DNA of 64,000 nt, taken from Gimesia sp. Lineage in GTDB: Bacteria; Planctomycetota; Planctomycetia; Planctomycetales; Planctomycetaceae. The DNA is taken from positions 1-64,000 of the forward strand of contig NZ_JAVJSQ010000028.1 of assembly GCF_040219335.1 (NCBI RefSeq), given 5' to 3'. The notes under the pieces were generated by a model. The model saw nothing but the letters and a program-made list of their open reading frames with translations, had not been told where the DNA came from and made no database searches. A program made the position numbers and the translations under genes. Of this stretch, positions 27,823 to 37,839 are shown piece after piece; the first letter of the stretch is position 1, and every line of letters starts with the position of its first letter.

Positions 27823-28920
27823 ATGTGTATGCGCTCGCTGGCTGTTATTGTCTGTCTCTGGTTTACTTCGTGTCTGCAGGCTGCTGAGCTGGAATGGATT
27901 CAGGTCAGCGCGGATGGGAAATCGTTCGTGACCGCGGAGTCTCAGCAACGCTTCGTTCCCTGGGGCTTCAATTACGATCATGATCGGAAAAGCCGACTGC
28001 TGGAAGATTACTGGGATAAAGAGTGGCAAGAGATTGAAGCCGACTTTGCTGAGATGAAAGCCTTGGGGGCGAATGTAGTCCGGATTCATATTCAGTTCGG
28101 CAAGTTTATGTCGGCCCCCGATCAGCCACGCGAAGCGGCTCTCAAGAAGTTGGGTGATCTCCTGGAACTTGCGGAGCAGACCGGGCTCTATCTCGATCTG
28201 ACCGGCCTGGGGTGTTATCACAAACAGGACGTGCCCGCCTGGTACGATGCTCTGAGCGATCAAGGCCGCTGGGAAGCTCAGACGCATTTCTGGTCAGCAG
28301 TCGCGAAGCGGTGTGCGGGGAGTCCGGCCATTTTCTGTTACGATCTGATGAATGAACCGGTGGTGCACGGCGGAAAGAAAAAAGGGACCGACTGGCTGGG
28401 TCCCGGGTTTGCAGGCAAGCATTTCGTGCAGCGGATTACGCTCAGCCCGGATGAGCGGACGCGCCCTGAGATTGCCGCAGCCTGGATCAAAACGCTCGCG
28501 CAAGCAATTCGCGAACAGGATTCAAAGCACCTGATCACGGTCGGCATGGTTCCCTGGAGTCTGGAACGAAAAGGGCTGCAATCTGGCTTTGTACCTGAGA
28601 AAGTGAGCGCACATCTGGATTTCATCTGTGTGCATCTCTATCCCGAGAAAGGGAAAGTGGACGAGGCGATAGAGACGCTCAAAGGCTTCGATATCGGCAA
28701 ACCACTGGTCATTGAAGAAACGTTTCCGCTGAAGAGTTCCCCCGAGGAATTTGAACAGTTTATGCTCGAGTCGCGGAAATATGCGGAGGGTTGGATTGGC
28801 TTCTATTGGGGTCAGAGTCTGCAGGAATACCAGCAGGGGACCACGATAAGTGATGCCATCATGGCCCGCTGGCTGGAGTTTTTCAAACAGAATGGTCCCC
28901 GGTTTAAAGAGACGCCGTGA
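27823..28920 (+). CDS. GH5-family glycoside hydrolase (exported)
   Basis: Protein of 365 residues with a signal peptide (1-20, LQA-AELE). The (beta/alpha)8 pattern of GH5/clan A glycosidases is clear: FVPWGFNYDHD, LGANVVRIHIQFG, then acid/base Glu178 in FCYDLMNEPV and the nucleophile in LVIEET (Glu298 or Glu299). GGAG lies 8 bases before the ATG. Likely cleaves beta-mannan or beta-glucan-type polymer. It is in a patch with sialidase-like, ceramidase-like and SGNH esterase genes on both strands. Confidence 0.88.
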   Translation: MCMRSLAVIVCLWFTSCLQAAELEWIQVSADGKSFVTAESQQRFVPWGFNYDHDRKSRLLEDYWDKEWQEIEADFAEMKALGANVVRIHIQFGKFMSAPDQPREAALKKLGDLLELAEQTGLYLDLTGLGCYHKQDVPAWYDALSDQGRWEAQTHFWSAVAKRCAGSPAIFCYDLMNEPVVHGGKKKGTDWLGPGFAGKHFVQRITLSPDERTRPEIAAAWIKTLAQAIREQDSKHLITVGMVPWSLERKGLQSGFVPEKVSAHLDFICVHLYPEKGKVDEAIETLKGFDIGKPLVIEETFPLKSSPEEFEQFMLESRKYAEGWIGFYWGQSLQEYQQGTTISDAIMARWLEFFKQNGPRFKETP

Positions 28921-28952
28921 TACCGCAAGAATGCCGGTAATCTCTCACAGCT

Positions 28953-29687
28953 TCAGGGAGTTGGCTGCTTGAGGTATGGTTTCAGGCCGGGAACTTTCGC
29001 TGGAATCTCTTCCACGACGAGTCGGGCGATCTCGCGGGCGCCTTTCCCTGAGAAGTGGGTGCGGTCATCTTTGCTGGGGCTGAAGTATGCACTGCCTGCA
29101 TCTCCCAACTGGTTGAACAGGGCGACGCTTTTCTGGTGCAGGTCGATGACGGGTACATTTTTTTCTCGACCGACTTTGAGCATGGCTTCGGCGTATGGAC
29201 GGAGAATGGTTCTGATCTTTCCGTTTTCAAATACGCGACGTGTCATGGGAGTAACCAACACCGGCTGCATGCCAGCGGCGCGGGCTTCATCGATATATTT
29301 TTTGAGATAGTCCTGATAGGTCGTTGCGGGATCGGTTTCCCGATCACCCTTGCCGGGACAGTCGTTGTGGCCGAACTGGATGAAGAGGTAATCTGCTTTT
29401 TCTTTGAGCGCATTTTTCCAGCGTCCTTCACGGATGAAGCTGCTGGAACTGCGGCCGGAGAGGGCCCGGTTCAGAATGGTGACATTGTCGTTGAAATATT
29501 CGCCGAAGACCTGTCCCCAGCCGGTAAGGTCAGGTTTGTCTTTGGGACGTTTATGATAAGTCGTGACCGTCGAATCGCCGATCAGCATGATGCGGAGGGC
29601 TGGCTCAGCGGCCTCAAGGCTGCTTCTCGTGAAGACCGGAATGAGAAAGATCAGGATCAGTACGACAGGGAATCTGGTGAATTTCAT
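28953..29687 (-). CDS. SGNH hydrolase, rhamnogalacturonan-acetylesterase-like
   Basis: Protein of 244 residues with a signal peptide (about 1-27). SGNH blocks: nucleophile Ser39 in MLIGDSTV, Gly in ALSGRSSSSF, Asn in FGHNDCPG, and the Asp/His pair in DDRTHFSGKGA. This pattern is that of rhamnogalacturonan acetylesterases (carbohydrate esterase family 12), which remove acetyl groups from pectin-type glycans. Converges with the GH5 gene (32-base gap), consistent with glycan degradation. GAGA lies before the ATG. Confidence 0.88.
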   Translation of the reverse strand: MKFTRFPVVLILIFLIPVFTRSSLEAAEPALRIMLIGDSTVTTYHKRPKDKPDLTGWGQVFGEYFNDNVTILNRALSGRSSSSFIREGRWKNALKEKADYLFIQFGHNDCPGKGDRETDPATTYQDYLKKYIDEARAAGMQPVLVTPMTRRVFENGKIRTILRPYAEAMLKVGREKNVPVIDLHQKSVALFNQLGDAGSAYFSPSKDDRTHFSGKGAREIARLVVEEIPAKVPGLKPYLKQPTP

Positions 29688-29922
29688 GATGTCTGTTTTC
29701 TCATTGTGTCGCTGTTTTCAGGTAAGAAGGTGCTGTTTTTACTGTGGGATCAGTTTAAAATGAGAAGACCAGTCTGAAAAGTAAGTTGACAGAGGATAAT
29801 TAGTAAATAAAATGGATAAAAGTGTCCGATATCGAAGCTGGATACCTGCCTCAAACCTCAAATCAGAGTTCGGAACATCTGACTCTGGTAACGTCCCGCC
29901 CGTTGAAAGAAGTGCTCCACCG

Positions 29923-31269
29923 ATGAACGTGTTCCCGAAATCGAAGAATCTGTCGCCTTTTAATCTCAGTCTGTACTGGGGGATCGTCTGCCTGGCTGCC
30001 TTTGGTCTGGTGGGGACCGGATCTGCATCGGCTCAGGTCACTTTTGAAGAGGCACCAATCAACTATAATCAGGCCACTCCCGCTAATGCGATCTCCCGCT
30101 TTCAGAAAAAACTGGATGCAGGCGAAGCCAAACTGACATTTGATCGGAAAGAGGGCCGTGGCTATTTGCCTGCGGTTTTGGAAGCCTTGAAGATTCCGGT
30201 TTCTTCGCAGGTGCTGGTCTTTTCCAAGACCAGTCTGCAGGTCAAACGCATCGATCCATTATCGCCGCGTGCGTTGTATTACAATGACGATCTGTACCTC
30301 GGCTTCGTACAGGGGGGATCCGTGCTGGAGGTTTCGGCCAGTGATCCAGAACTGGGAACCGTTTTTTACACGCTCTCACAGTTTGAAGCATCGCGTCCGC
30401 AGTTTGTCCGGAAAACGTTTGAATGCACGCAGTGCCATGCTGGTTCCATGACACAGGGAGTGCCGGGGCATATCATGCGGTCGGTCTACCCGGGGCCGGA
30501 TGGAATGCCTGTGTTCCGTGAGGGAACTTATCGTAGCGACCACAGTAGTCCCTTTGAAGAACGCTGGGGGGGCTGGTACGTCTCAGGAACGCACGGAAAA
30601 ATGCGTCACATGGGAAACCTGATCTTCCGACAGGGGGACAGCGCGCGGAATCTCAATCGAGATCGTGGAGCGAACGCTGACGACCTGGAACGCTGGTTCG
30701 ACACCGACCCCTATCTGACGCCGTACAGTGATATTGTGTCGTTGATGGTCCTGGAGCATCAGGCGAAGATGCATAACCTGATCACACGGGCGCAGTTTGA
30801 AGGGCGGATTACCGATCGGGACTCGCAGGTGATGAACCGTATGCTGGAACGGGAAGCGGCGTTTCAGAGTGACAGCACAAAGCGACGCTATGAGAGCTCT
30901 GCAAAACGGCTGGTGGACTATATGCTGTTTGCAGACGAACTACAGCTGGAAGATCAGATTCAGGGGATCTCTGGTTTCCAGGCTGAGTTTTCCAAAGCAG
31001 GCCCGCGAGACAGCCAGGGACGTTCACTACGCGATTTCGATCTGAAGCGGCGATTGTTCAAGTATCCCTGCAGCTACCTGATTTACAGCGAGTCGTTCGA
31101 AAGCCTGCCTAAACCGGTTCTGGAAGTGGTATATCGTCAGTTGTGGGAAGTGCTGACAGGTAAGAACCAGAGTAAGGAGTACGCGCATCTCAGTGTCGAG
31201 GACCGCCGCGCGATTCTGGAGATCCTGATCGAAACCCGGAAGGGGCTTCCCGGTTACTGGAAGCTGTAA
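29923..31269 (+). CDS. Exported CxxCH heme-binding-type protein
   Basis: Protein of 448 residues from the ATG at 29923. The frame is open to 29812, but that extension has no ribosome binding site and would place 37 extra residues before the signal peptide. Signal segment NLSLYWGIVCLAAFGLVG ends ASA-Q. A single heme-attachment motif CTQCH (Cys168, Cys171, His172) lies in the middle rather than in a C-terminal cytochrome c fold. Mostly helical C-terminal part. Probably a periplasmic monoheme protein of a planctomycete family; partner and role unknown. Alone between divergent and parallel neighbours. Confidence 0.72.
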   Translation: MNVFPKSKNLSPFNLSLYWGIVCLAAFGLVGTGSASAQVTFEEAPINYNQATPANAISRFQKKLDAGEAKLTFDRKEGRGYLPAVLEALKIPVSSQVLVFSKTSLQVKRIDPLSPRALYYNDDLYLGFVQGGSVLEVSASDPELGTVFYTLSQFEASRPQFVRKTFECTQCHAGSMTQGVPGHIMRSVYPGPDGMPVFREGTYRSDHSSPFEERWGGWYVSGTHGKMRHMGNLIFRQGDSARNLNRDRGANADDLERWFDTDPYLTPYSDIVSLMVLEHQAKMHNLITRAQFEGRITDRDSQVMNRMLEREAAFQSDSTKRRYESSAKRLVDYMLFADELQLEDQIQGISGFQAEFSKAGPRDSQGRSLRDFDLKRRLFKYPCSYLIYSESFESLPKPVLEVVYRQLWEVLTGKNQSKEYAHLSVEDRRAILEILIETRKGLPGYWKL

Positions 31270-31525
31270 ATCGGTTCTGCGTCTGTCGATGTGAATCGAA
31301 AACGTAGCGGTTTTGTCTATGAAATCAGACATATACCCCTACATCTGCTTTGATATTGGTTGTTTCGGTGAATTCCCCCGCTTAGAATGACGGCAGTGCA
31401 AAGACTGGATTTACAGGGCGTTCTGTCTGCTGGATATTCAATTTCTGTAACCAGTGCCTGGCCGGTCTTTCCGTTCCGAATCTCAAAACAACCGCCGCGC
31501 TTAAAACTACGAGGAGCTTACGGGT

Positions 31526-32326
31526 ATGTTGCCCCGACGCGAAGTATTTCCCCACGTAATCGAAATCAATTATCAGGCCAGACAGCGTTTGGGGTGTTGT
31601 GTCTATCTGGTATTCAACGACCAGAATGAGTGGTTACTGATCGATATCGGTTACGAAGATACCGTTTCCGAAATCATCGAGATGATCCGGCAGATGGATT
31701 TCCCGCTGGCAAACTGCAAATATCTGATTGCAACCCACGCAGATGTCGACCACATTCAGGGGTTGAGTAAAGCGAAAGAACTCCTGCCCAATGCCCAGGT
31801 CGTCGCGCATCCCAGTGCAGCCAAACCACTGGAGGAAGGGGATCGGATCAGCACTTATGCCGAGATCAGCGCCCAGGGGATTTCTATCGATATGCCTGCG
31901 TGCAAGGTTGATCGGGAAGTCAATGAAGGCGATGTGATTGATCTGGGGGGCGACATTAAGCTGGAGGTCTGGCACACCCCCGGGCATACCGACGGACAGC
32001 TGGCATTCCGGTTTGGCGATCTGCTGTTTTCCGGGGATAACATCTACCGCGATGGCTGTGTCGGTCACATTGATGCCCACCACGGTTCGGATATTCCCGA
32101 TTTCATCGCGTCCCTGGAACGGATTCGTGACTGCGATGCGAAATGGCTGCTCCCCAGTCACGGTCCTATTTTCCGCAATAAACGGGAACTGCTGCAATCG
32201 ACCATTGATCGTCTGAACACATATCTGCACATGGCAGACTTCGGCACCTGTGCGATCGACTGGCCATTACAGGACGAGTGGGACGATGAGTTGCTCAAAG
32301 GCTTTGACCCGGAAACAGCCGAATAA
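31526..32326 (+). CDS. MBL-fold metallo-hydrolase
   Basis: Protein of 266 residues with the metallo-beta-lactamase fold. Metal motifs: THADVDH (His71, Asp73, Asp75, His76; the second His of HxHxDH is Asp), HTPGHTDG with the third His, LFSGDNIY with the bridging Asp, and PSHGPIF with the last His. AGGAG precedes the ATG by 9 bases. No signal peptide. Substrate unknown; glyoxalase-II-like thioesters or lactones are possible. Confidence 0.87.
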   Translation: MLPRREVFPHVIEINYQARQRLGCCVYLVFNDQNEWLLIDIGYEDTVSEIIEMIRQMDFPLANCKYLIATHADVDHIQGLSKAKELLPNAQVVAHPSAAKPLEEGDRISTYAEISAQGISIDMPACKVDREVNEGDVIDLGGDIKLEVWHTPGHTDGQLAFRFGDLLFSGDNIYRDGCVGHIDAHHGSDIPDFIASLERIRDCDAKWLLPSHGPIFRNKRELLQSTIDRLNTYLHMADFGTCAIDWPLQDEWDDELLKGFDPETAE

Positions 32327-32852
32327 CAGCCTGATTTCCGGTGCCCTTGTGTGTTGTTGTGTCCACATGGTCCGTCCTGCGCGCTGTAAAAATCAGGGAC
32401 GCCAGCACTCTCTTGAAGCTGTATTTTCCACTTTTTAAGGGAGAAGCGGCTCCCAGAGGGCAAATTCCTGCTGCTATAATCGTCAAAACTGCTATCATGC
32501 GCAGGATCTTTACGATAATCACAGATGTTGCCTGTGCTGCGACAAGTTTAACCAGACGCGGCGACGAAAAATACCGATATGCGGTGACCGGAACAACGCA
32601 ATTCAAATCAAGCAGCGGAAGCGGGCATTTCTATTTTTTATGCATTCGAGATTGATTCATTTAGCGAAACCGTGACAATTCATGAGATCTGGTTTGAGCA
32701 TTTTCCTGTTTTTCAGTGAAGAAAGCTCAAGTCGGGCTCAGTTGTTGAGATATTTTGGATCAAACCGTTTTCAATATGAATTAAGCAGTTCCCTGATTTT
32801 CGAACGCGAATTCATGTTATTGATAAAGCCTACTCGGCTAATGGATTAATTA
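32327..32852. other. Intergenic, nothing recognised
   Basis: About 526 bases. Two overlapping opposite open frames of about 100 codons (32295-32606 minus, 32341-32655 plus) have no ribosome binding site or family signal, so I leave them out. No repeat; TGTTATTGAT at about 32816 resembles an extended -10 for the transporter but is weak. Confidence 0.5.
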
Positions 32853-35759
32853 ATGGCTTCGTTTTTTGAAAAACGCGATCCATGGGGACACAGTCTATCT
32901 TTGTGGGTTGTGGTTCTGATGATCTTCATCACTCCGGTGCTGTTCGGAGTGTTGCGGGAGATCCGCCAGGAAAACAACGTTGAGAACTGGCTCCCCCCCG
33001 ATGATCCACAGTCAAAAGTTTTGCAGTGGCATCGTGACAGCTTCGGTATTGAAGATCGCGTGCTGGTCTCCTGGGATGGCAGTTCGCTGACGGACTTGCG
33101 CGCCGGTCGTCTGCAGCAGTCATTGCTGGGGCAGAAAGATGCCAAAGGCGTTCGTCGGGGTGGTTCACCGTACATTCTGGATGTCGCAACTCCCCAGGAT
33201 GCGATTCAGAAGATGGTGGATTACCACATCGACGCTGATGAAGCAGAGCGTCGCCTGAAGGGGGTTCTGATCGGGACCGGGATGCTTAAGGTGCGTTTGA
33301 GTCCCGCTGGTAAAAAGCGACGAGAACAGACGATTCAGGAATTGATCGCCACAACCAAACGCGAACTGGGCATTGATCTGACTGTCAAACCCGCTTTCAC
33401 TCCCTGGGTGGAAATGGTTGACGAGACCGAAGAAGGCAGCGTTACTGATGCACCAGTGGAAGAGCCGGACGAAGATCAGGTCGACTTCAAGGCTCTGGTC
33501 GAGGCGATCCCCGAACACGATTTTCAATTAATCTGGCCGCGAATGCAGGCTCATTCCAAGCAGGCCGATCAGGTCAAAGAAATCGCACTGTCTTTAAGAC
33601 GTCCCGAGATCCTGGCGGGGGCTTCGACTGCTGCCGATCAGGAAGTGAAAAGCGATCAGCCAGGTGAAGAACCCAAGCTCATTGAAGACTGTTTTTTCGC
33701 GATTGGTACTCCCATCGCAGTGGCGATTTCACTCTCCGATACAGGCGATGCCGACCATGCCTCGGCAGTTGCAGCCATTAAAACAGCTGCCGTTGACGCA
33801 GGTATTCCGGAAGAAAACCTCCACATGGGGGGACGCCCGGTTGCGGGGGCTGCACTGAACCGAATGGTAAAAGAATCATCCTGGAATACTGCGTATCCTC
33901 TGTGGCAGTTCCATAAACGTTCGGTGACGCTGTTCTCCGGACTGATCGGAATTGCCCTGGCATTCCTGATGCTGCGGAGTGTACGACTGGCCTGCCTGGT
34001 GCTGCTGGTCTCCTATTACACAACGTTCGTTGCTGTCTCCATAATTCCCATGACCGGCGGCACGATGAACATGGTGCTGGTCGTGATGCCGACACTGTTG
34101 ACTGTGCTCACGTTGTCCGGGTCTATTCACGTTGCGAATTACTGGAAGCACGCCGCCCATGTGGATATGAAAACCGCTGTCGTCAAAGCGGTAGAGATGG
34201 CACGGGCCCCCTGTATGATGGCAAGTCTGACAACTGCCATTGGTCTGGCTTCACTGCTGACCAGCCCACTATCACCAGTTCGCGATTTTGGCTTCTATGC
34301 TTCGATCGGCTGTGTGGTTTCCCTGTTGATGGTACTCTATGGTCTGCCATCGTTACTCCAGTTATGGCCGGCTAAGCCGCCGAAAGCTTCGGAGATCGAT
34401 ACCCGACACTGGCAGGCGTTCGGTCGGGGGCTTGCACGACACCAGTGGCTGGTATCGCTGACCTGTCTTACAATTTTTATCGCTGCCTGTTATGGGTTCA
34501 AATGGTTCCGGACCGAGACCAAGGTAATCCGGTATTTTCCCGACTCTTCCCGCGTGATTCAGGACTACCTGTTTCTGGAAGAGAACCTGTCAGGGATTAC
34601 CCCCGTCGATACCGTGATCTGTTTCGATGAAAAAGCACAGGAAGATCTGAACTTCGAAGAACGTGTCGAACTGGTGCGAAACATCGAGCGGAAAATCGCC
34701 GAACATCCTGAGATCAGCGGTACGATCTCGCTGGCTGATTTTCGTCCCGTCTCTGAACCACTGCCCAAAGATGCAAGTACCTTCCAGAAACTGCGTCACG
34801 CAAAACGGGTGAACGAGACCGAACGCCGCGTTCGCGAGAGCCTGAAAAAGGAAAAATCAGGCGAAGTAAACCTGGAAGGGGATACTGTAAAATCATTTCT
34901 AAATATTGCCGACCATACTGCGGATCTGGAGCAGGAGACTGCTAACGGCGCACGAATGGTCGACATTCAGAAGGGCGACGAAATGTGGCGGATTACCGCA
35001 CAGGTCGCCATTATGACCGATCTCAACTATGCGGATCTAACGAATGAATTGAACCAGGTGACGCAGTCTGTCTTGCGTGATCATGCCGGGACGACGCATC
35101 TGGTGACCGGAACGATTCCTCTGTTTCTGCGAACCCAGCAGGCCGTACTGGAGAGCTTGATCAAAAGCTTTGGGCTGGCCTTTGCTGTCATCGCCGTGGT
35201 GATGATGGTGCTGTTGCGGAGCCCAACTGCAGGTCTGATTACGATGTTACCCAACCTGATGCCCATCGGTGTGATCTTCGGACTGTTGTCCTGGATGCAC
35301 GTGGCTGTGGATATTGGGACAATGATTACCGCATCCGTCGCACTGGGGATCGCCGTGGATGGGACTCTGCATCTGCTGACCTGGTTCAAAATCGGAATCG
35401 ATGAAGGCAAAACCAAGAGTGAAGCGGTGGCTGCAGCGTTGGGGCATTGTGGCCCTGCGATGTGGCAGACGAGTGCCGTGGTGGCGATCAGCCTGGCGAT
35501 GCTCTATCCGGCAGAATTACTGCTCGTAAGTCGCTTCGGCATTCTCATGTGTGCTCTGATTACCGCAGCACTTCTGGCCGACATCATCTTTCTGCCCGCA
35601 CTGCTGGCTGGCCCTCTGGGAACGCTGATTGTGAACTCGCAGAATCGAGAGCAGAAAGCGACTGAGAAACATCCGCTGTTGCAGGAGGGGAAAGAGTCAA
35701 AGCCACATCTTTCCCATGTGGTCAAACGGGCACAGTCTGAACAGTCTTTCGAGGCGTAA
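32853..35759 (+). CDS. RND/MMPL family transporter
   Basis: Protein of 968 residues. One membrane helix near residues 15-33, a first extracytoplasmic domain to about 350, a cluster of helices (about 358-500), a second single helix near 540, a second extracytoplasmic domain and a last cluster (about 760-925). This is the two-fold repeat of the RND superfamily in its MMPL form. The first domain carries a long acidic insert (about 185-275, rich in Glu, Asp, Ala). Likely exports a lipid, hopanoid or drug by proton motive force; substrate unknown. No membrane-fusion partner gene is next to it. Confidence 0.88.
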   Translation: MASFFEKRDPWGHSLSLWVVVLMIFITPVLFGVLREIRQENNVENWLPPDDPQSKVLQWHRDSFGIEDRVLVSWDGSSLTDLRAGRLQQSLLGQKDAKGVRRGGSPYILDVATPQDAIQKMVDYHIDADEAERRLKGVLIGTGMLKVRLSPAGKKRREQTIQELIATTKRELGIDLTVKPAFTPWVEMVDETEEGSVTDAPVEEPDEDQVDFKALVEAIPEHDFQLIWPRMQAHSKQADQVKEIALSLRRPEILAGASTAADQEVKSDQPGEEPKLIEDCFFAIGTPIAVAISLSDTGDADHASAVAAIKTAAVDAGIPEENLHMGGRPVAGAALNRMVKESSWNTAYPLWQFHKRSVTLFSGLIGIALAFLMLRSVRLACLVLLVSYYTTFVAVSIIPMTGGTMNMVLVVMPTLLTVLTLSGSIHVANYWKHAAHVDMKTAVVKAVEMARAPCMMASLTTAIGLASLLTSPLSPVRDFGFYASIGCVVSLLMVLYGLPSLLQLWPAKPPKASEIDTRHWQAFGRGLARHQWLVSLTCLTIFIAACYGFKWFRTETKVIRYFPDSSRVIQDYLFLEENLSGITPVDTVICFDEKAQEDLNFEERVELVRNIERKIAEHPEISGTISLADFRPVSEPLPKDASTFQKLRHAKRVNETERRVRESLKKEKSGEVNLEGDTVKSFLNIADHTADLEQETANGARMVDIQKGDEMWRITAQVAIMTDLNYADLTNELNQVTQSVLRDHAGTTHLVTGTIPLFLRTQQAVLESLIKSFGLAFAVIAVVMMVLLRSPTAGLITMLPNLMPIGVIFGLLSWMHVAVDIGTMITASVALGIAVDGTLHLLTWFKIGIDEGKTKSEAVAAALGHCGPAMWQTSAVVAISLAMLYPAELLLVSRFGILMCALITAALLADIIFLPALLAGPLGTLIVNSQNREQKATEKHPLLQEGKESKPHLSHVVKRAQSEQSFEA

Positions 35760-35836
35760 GTCTCATTTCAGGGTGGCTTTACATTGATTACAGTGTCGTC
35801 GGGGATGGCCTTGCAGATCGCTTTCTGGGGCAGGAG

Positions 35837-36424
35837 CTACGCCGATGGTTCCTGCTTTTTCAGGAAGTAGATATCCATGCTCGACTTCTGCAGCAGGTCG
35901 TACTGTTGCCATTCCGGAGGTGCTTCGAACTCAGCGTCGCGGGGCGTGCGGAGTAGCAGGCGACAGTCGGGGCTGGAAACGTTGTCACGGGCCAGTCGCT
36001 GCATTGATTCATACAGCCGGGAGCCGGGCTTGAGATCATCGATCATTTTGTAAGGGGGATCGAAGAAGATCAGGTCGAAGGGGACGAAGTCTGGCACATT
36101 TTTGGGACGGAACGACGAGAGCAGGGCGTTGGTCTTCCAGCAGAGGGAATCTGCTTCAACGCCGACGTGCGATACATTCTGTTTCAGCAACTCATGAGCC
36201 TTCCGGTCCTGTTCGATGAACACAGCGCTGGTCGCGCCGCGACTGAGTGCTTCCAGTCCCAGAGATCCGGTTCCGGCGTAAATATCTGCCACCCGCTTGT
36301 CCTTGACTGAATCCCCGAGCCATTCGAAAAGGACTTCCTTGACGAAGTCGGTAATGGGACGGGTGGTCTGACCGGGGTTAGCCTGTAATTTTCGTCGACG
36401 ATATTTGCCAGCAATAATACGCAC
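35837..36424 (-). CDS. rsmD: 16S rRNA (guanine966-N2)-methyltransferase
   Basis: Protein of 195 residues that methylates G966 of 16S rRNA. Starts with the typical MRIIAGKYRRRKL (GTG start), then TRPITDFVKEVLFEWL, the SAM motif DIYAGTGSLGLEALSRGA and catalytic DPPY (FFDPPYKM). Length is normal. Minus strand, followed downstream by the end of the RND transporter with no clear terminator between. The FHA gene lies about 100 bases upstream. Confidence 0.94.
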   Translation of the reverse strand: MRIIAGKYRRRKLQANPGQTTRPITDFVKEVLFEWLGDSVKDKRVADIYAGTGSLGLEALSRGATSAVFIEQDRKAHELLKQNVSHVGVEADSLCWKTNALLSSFRPKNVPDFVPFDLIFFDPPYKMIDDLKPGSRLYESMQRLARDNVSSPDCRLLLRTPRDAEFEAPPEWQQYDLLQKSSMDIYFLKKQEPSA

Positions 36425-36528
36425 GGTAATGACATTTCAATAAATCGAGCGTGAATCTCGGGATTCACACGAAACACAACAAAATACGATGCCGCGATTG
36501 TATAACGGAGACGCGGCAAAGAGAAGGA

Positions 36529-37092
36529 TCACTGCTTTTCCTGCTTCTGCCGGGCCACTTTTGCCCAGTGCTGCCGAATGATTTCGGCCGCTTCTTCGGC
36601 AATCGAGTGAAACTCTTTCTTTGCTTTCGGAACAGGTGCTTCCGGCTGAGGTAGCTGTGATGTGGAGATAATGGTGGTATCGCCAATCGATTCGCCAGGT
36701 TCCCCTTCCGGCGTTTCTTCAGAAAGCCAGGTGGAAATGTCATCATCGGAGAGGGGAGCCGACTGGTCGGGACTGAGGTTAGCAGGCTTCGAAATGGCTT
36801 TTCGAGCGCCGGCCAACTCAAGCAGCATTGGTCCGACACGCAATTGATCTCCTGGTTGCAGTGGGGTCTCTGCCTGAATTACCCGGTCGTTGACATAGGT
36901 GCCATTGCGACTCTGCAGATCAACGACGTAGAGTGTGCCTTCCCTTGTCGAGAACTGACAATGCTTTCGGCTGACATCTGGATCGGGGATACAAATTTCG
37001 CATTCGGGGGCGCGTCCAAGTGTGACCTCTCTTGCGGGGAGTTTGAGCGTTTTTCCCTGGTATTTACCTGTTTTGATAATGAATTTGGGCAT
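36529..37092 (-). CDS. FHA-domain protein
   Basis: Protein of 187 residues. An N-terminal forkhead-associated domain (about 20-95) has the phosphothreonine-binding signature: GRAPECEI, RKHCQF and LQSRNGTYVNDR. The rest is low-complexity and acidic/basic, with EETPEGEPGE and a C-terminal helix. FHA proteins read Thr phosphorylation made by Ser/Thr kinases, abundant in planctomycetes. It lies about 180 bases from the response regulator at 37276 on the same strand. Partner kinase not in this window. Confidence 0.9.
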   Translation of the reverse strand: MPKFIIKTGKYQGKTLKLPAREVTLGRAPECEICIPDPDVSRKHCQFSTREGTLYVVDLQSRNGTYVNDRVIQAETPLQPGDQLRVGPMLLELAGARKAISKPANLSPDQSAPLSDDDISTWLSEETPEGEPGESIGDTTIISTSQLPQPEAPVPKAKKEFHSIAEEAAEIIRQHWAKVARQKQEKQ

Positions 37093-37275
37093 GTCTGGCG
37101 GGCCTTACATCAGGAAGATGTGATTCGTGCTGTGAACAATGATGGTCGATTTCAACAGACTTCAAAGTGGCAGGCTTGTTTGAATTAATTCGTAGTTTAC
37201 TGGTTTGTACGGCACAGAAATGAAGGGACTGGATCAGGTCATGTTTTCCTGGTTGCATTGTTTTTCAGAAGTGGT

Positions 37276-37839
37276 TCAATCATGCAGTGGGACAATTAAG
37301 GCATCATTACAGGCGGGGCAGGTCATCGTACGGCCCCGGTGTTTACTGCGGACTTTCAGTTTCTTGCCGCAGCCACAGGAAAACTGTATGCGTTCTTCCT
37401 GCTGTTCTCGATGATCGGTGAGGTGTCCTTGTTCCCAGGCATCGTCTGCGATCTCTCTGATCAGTTCCAGGAGTTCGTCGGGATCAAAGGGTTTGAGCAG
37501 ATATCCGTTCGCACCAACGCGTGCAGCCAGTTCACGAGACTCGGGTAAATCGATGGCTGTCAGAATCAGAATCGGGACGTCGCCTTCCCGTTGCTTCATA
37601 TGCTCGCAGATTTCAAACCCGCTCTCCTGGGGTATGATCAGATCCAGGATGACAAAATCAGGCTTGTGCATTGAGAAAGATGAATGAGCCTGGCCGCCAT
37701 CTTTAGCCAGGGTGACATGAAAGTGATGTTCTTCCAGCAGTGTTTTGAGGAAGAACGCCGTATCCTGATCGTCTTCAACGACCAGGATATGATTGACAAT
37801 CGAAGAGGTCATGTCCAAGCGCGGTTCGTGTGTTGCCAT
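37276..37839 (-). CDS. Response regulator fused to zinc ribbon
   Basis: Protein of 187 residues. Receiver domain (about 15-135): acidic pair EDD at 22-24, phospho-acceptor Asp66 in VILDLIIP, Thr in ILTAIDL and Lys in LLKPFD. The C-terminal part (about 150-185) is a zinc ribbon with CGCGKKLKV and CPACN, the type found in many planctomycete proteins. There is no DNA-binding domain. AAGGAG lies 11 bases before the ATG. The zinc ribbon may pass the phosphorylation signal by protein binding. No histidine kinase nearby. Confidence 0.88.
   Translation of the reverse strand: MATHEPRLDMTSSIVNHILVVEDDQDTAFFLKTLLEEHHFHVTLAKDGGQAHSSFSMHKPDFVILDLIIPQESGFEICEHMKQREGDVPILILTAIDLPESRELAARVGANGYLLKPFDPDELLELIREIADDAWEQGHLTDHREQQEERIQFSCGCGKKLKVRSKHRGRTMTCPACNDALIVPLHD

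Noticed and set aside
32341-32655. 104-codon plus frame before the RND transporter
   Set aside because: Opposite frame of equal length overlaps it and neither has start signals or family resemblance.
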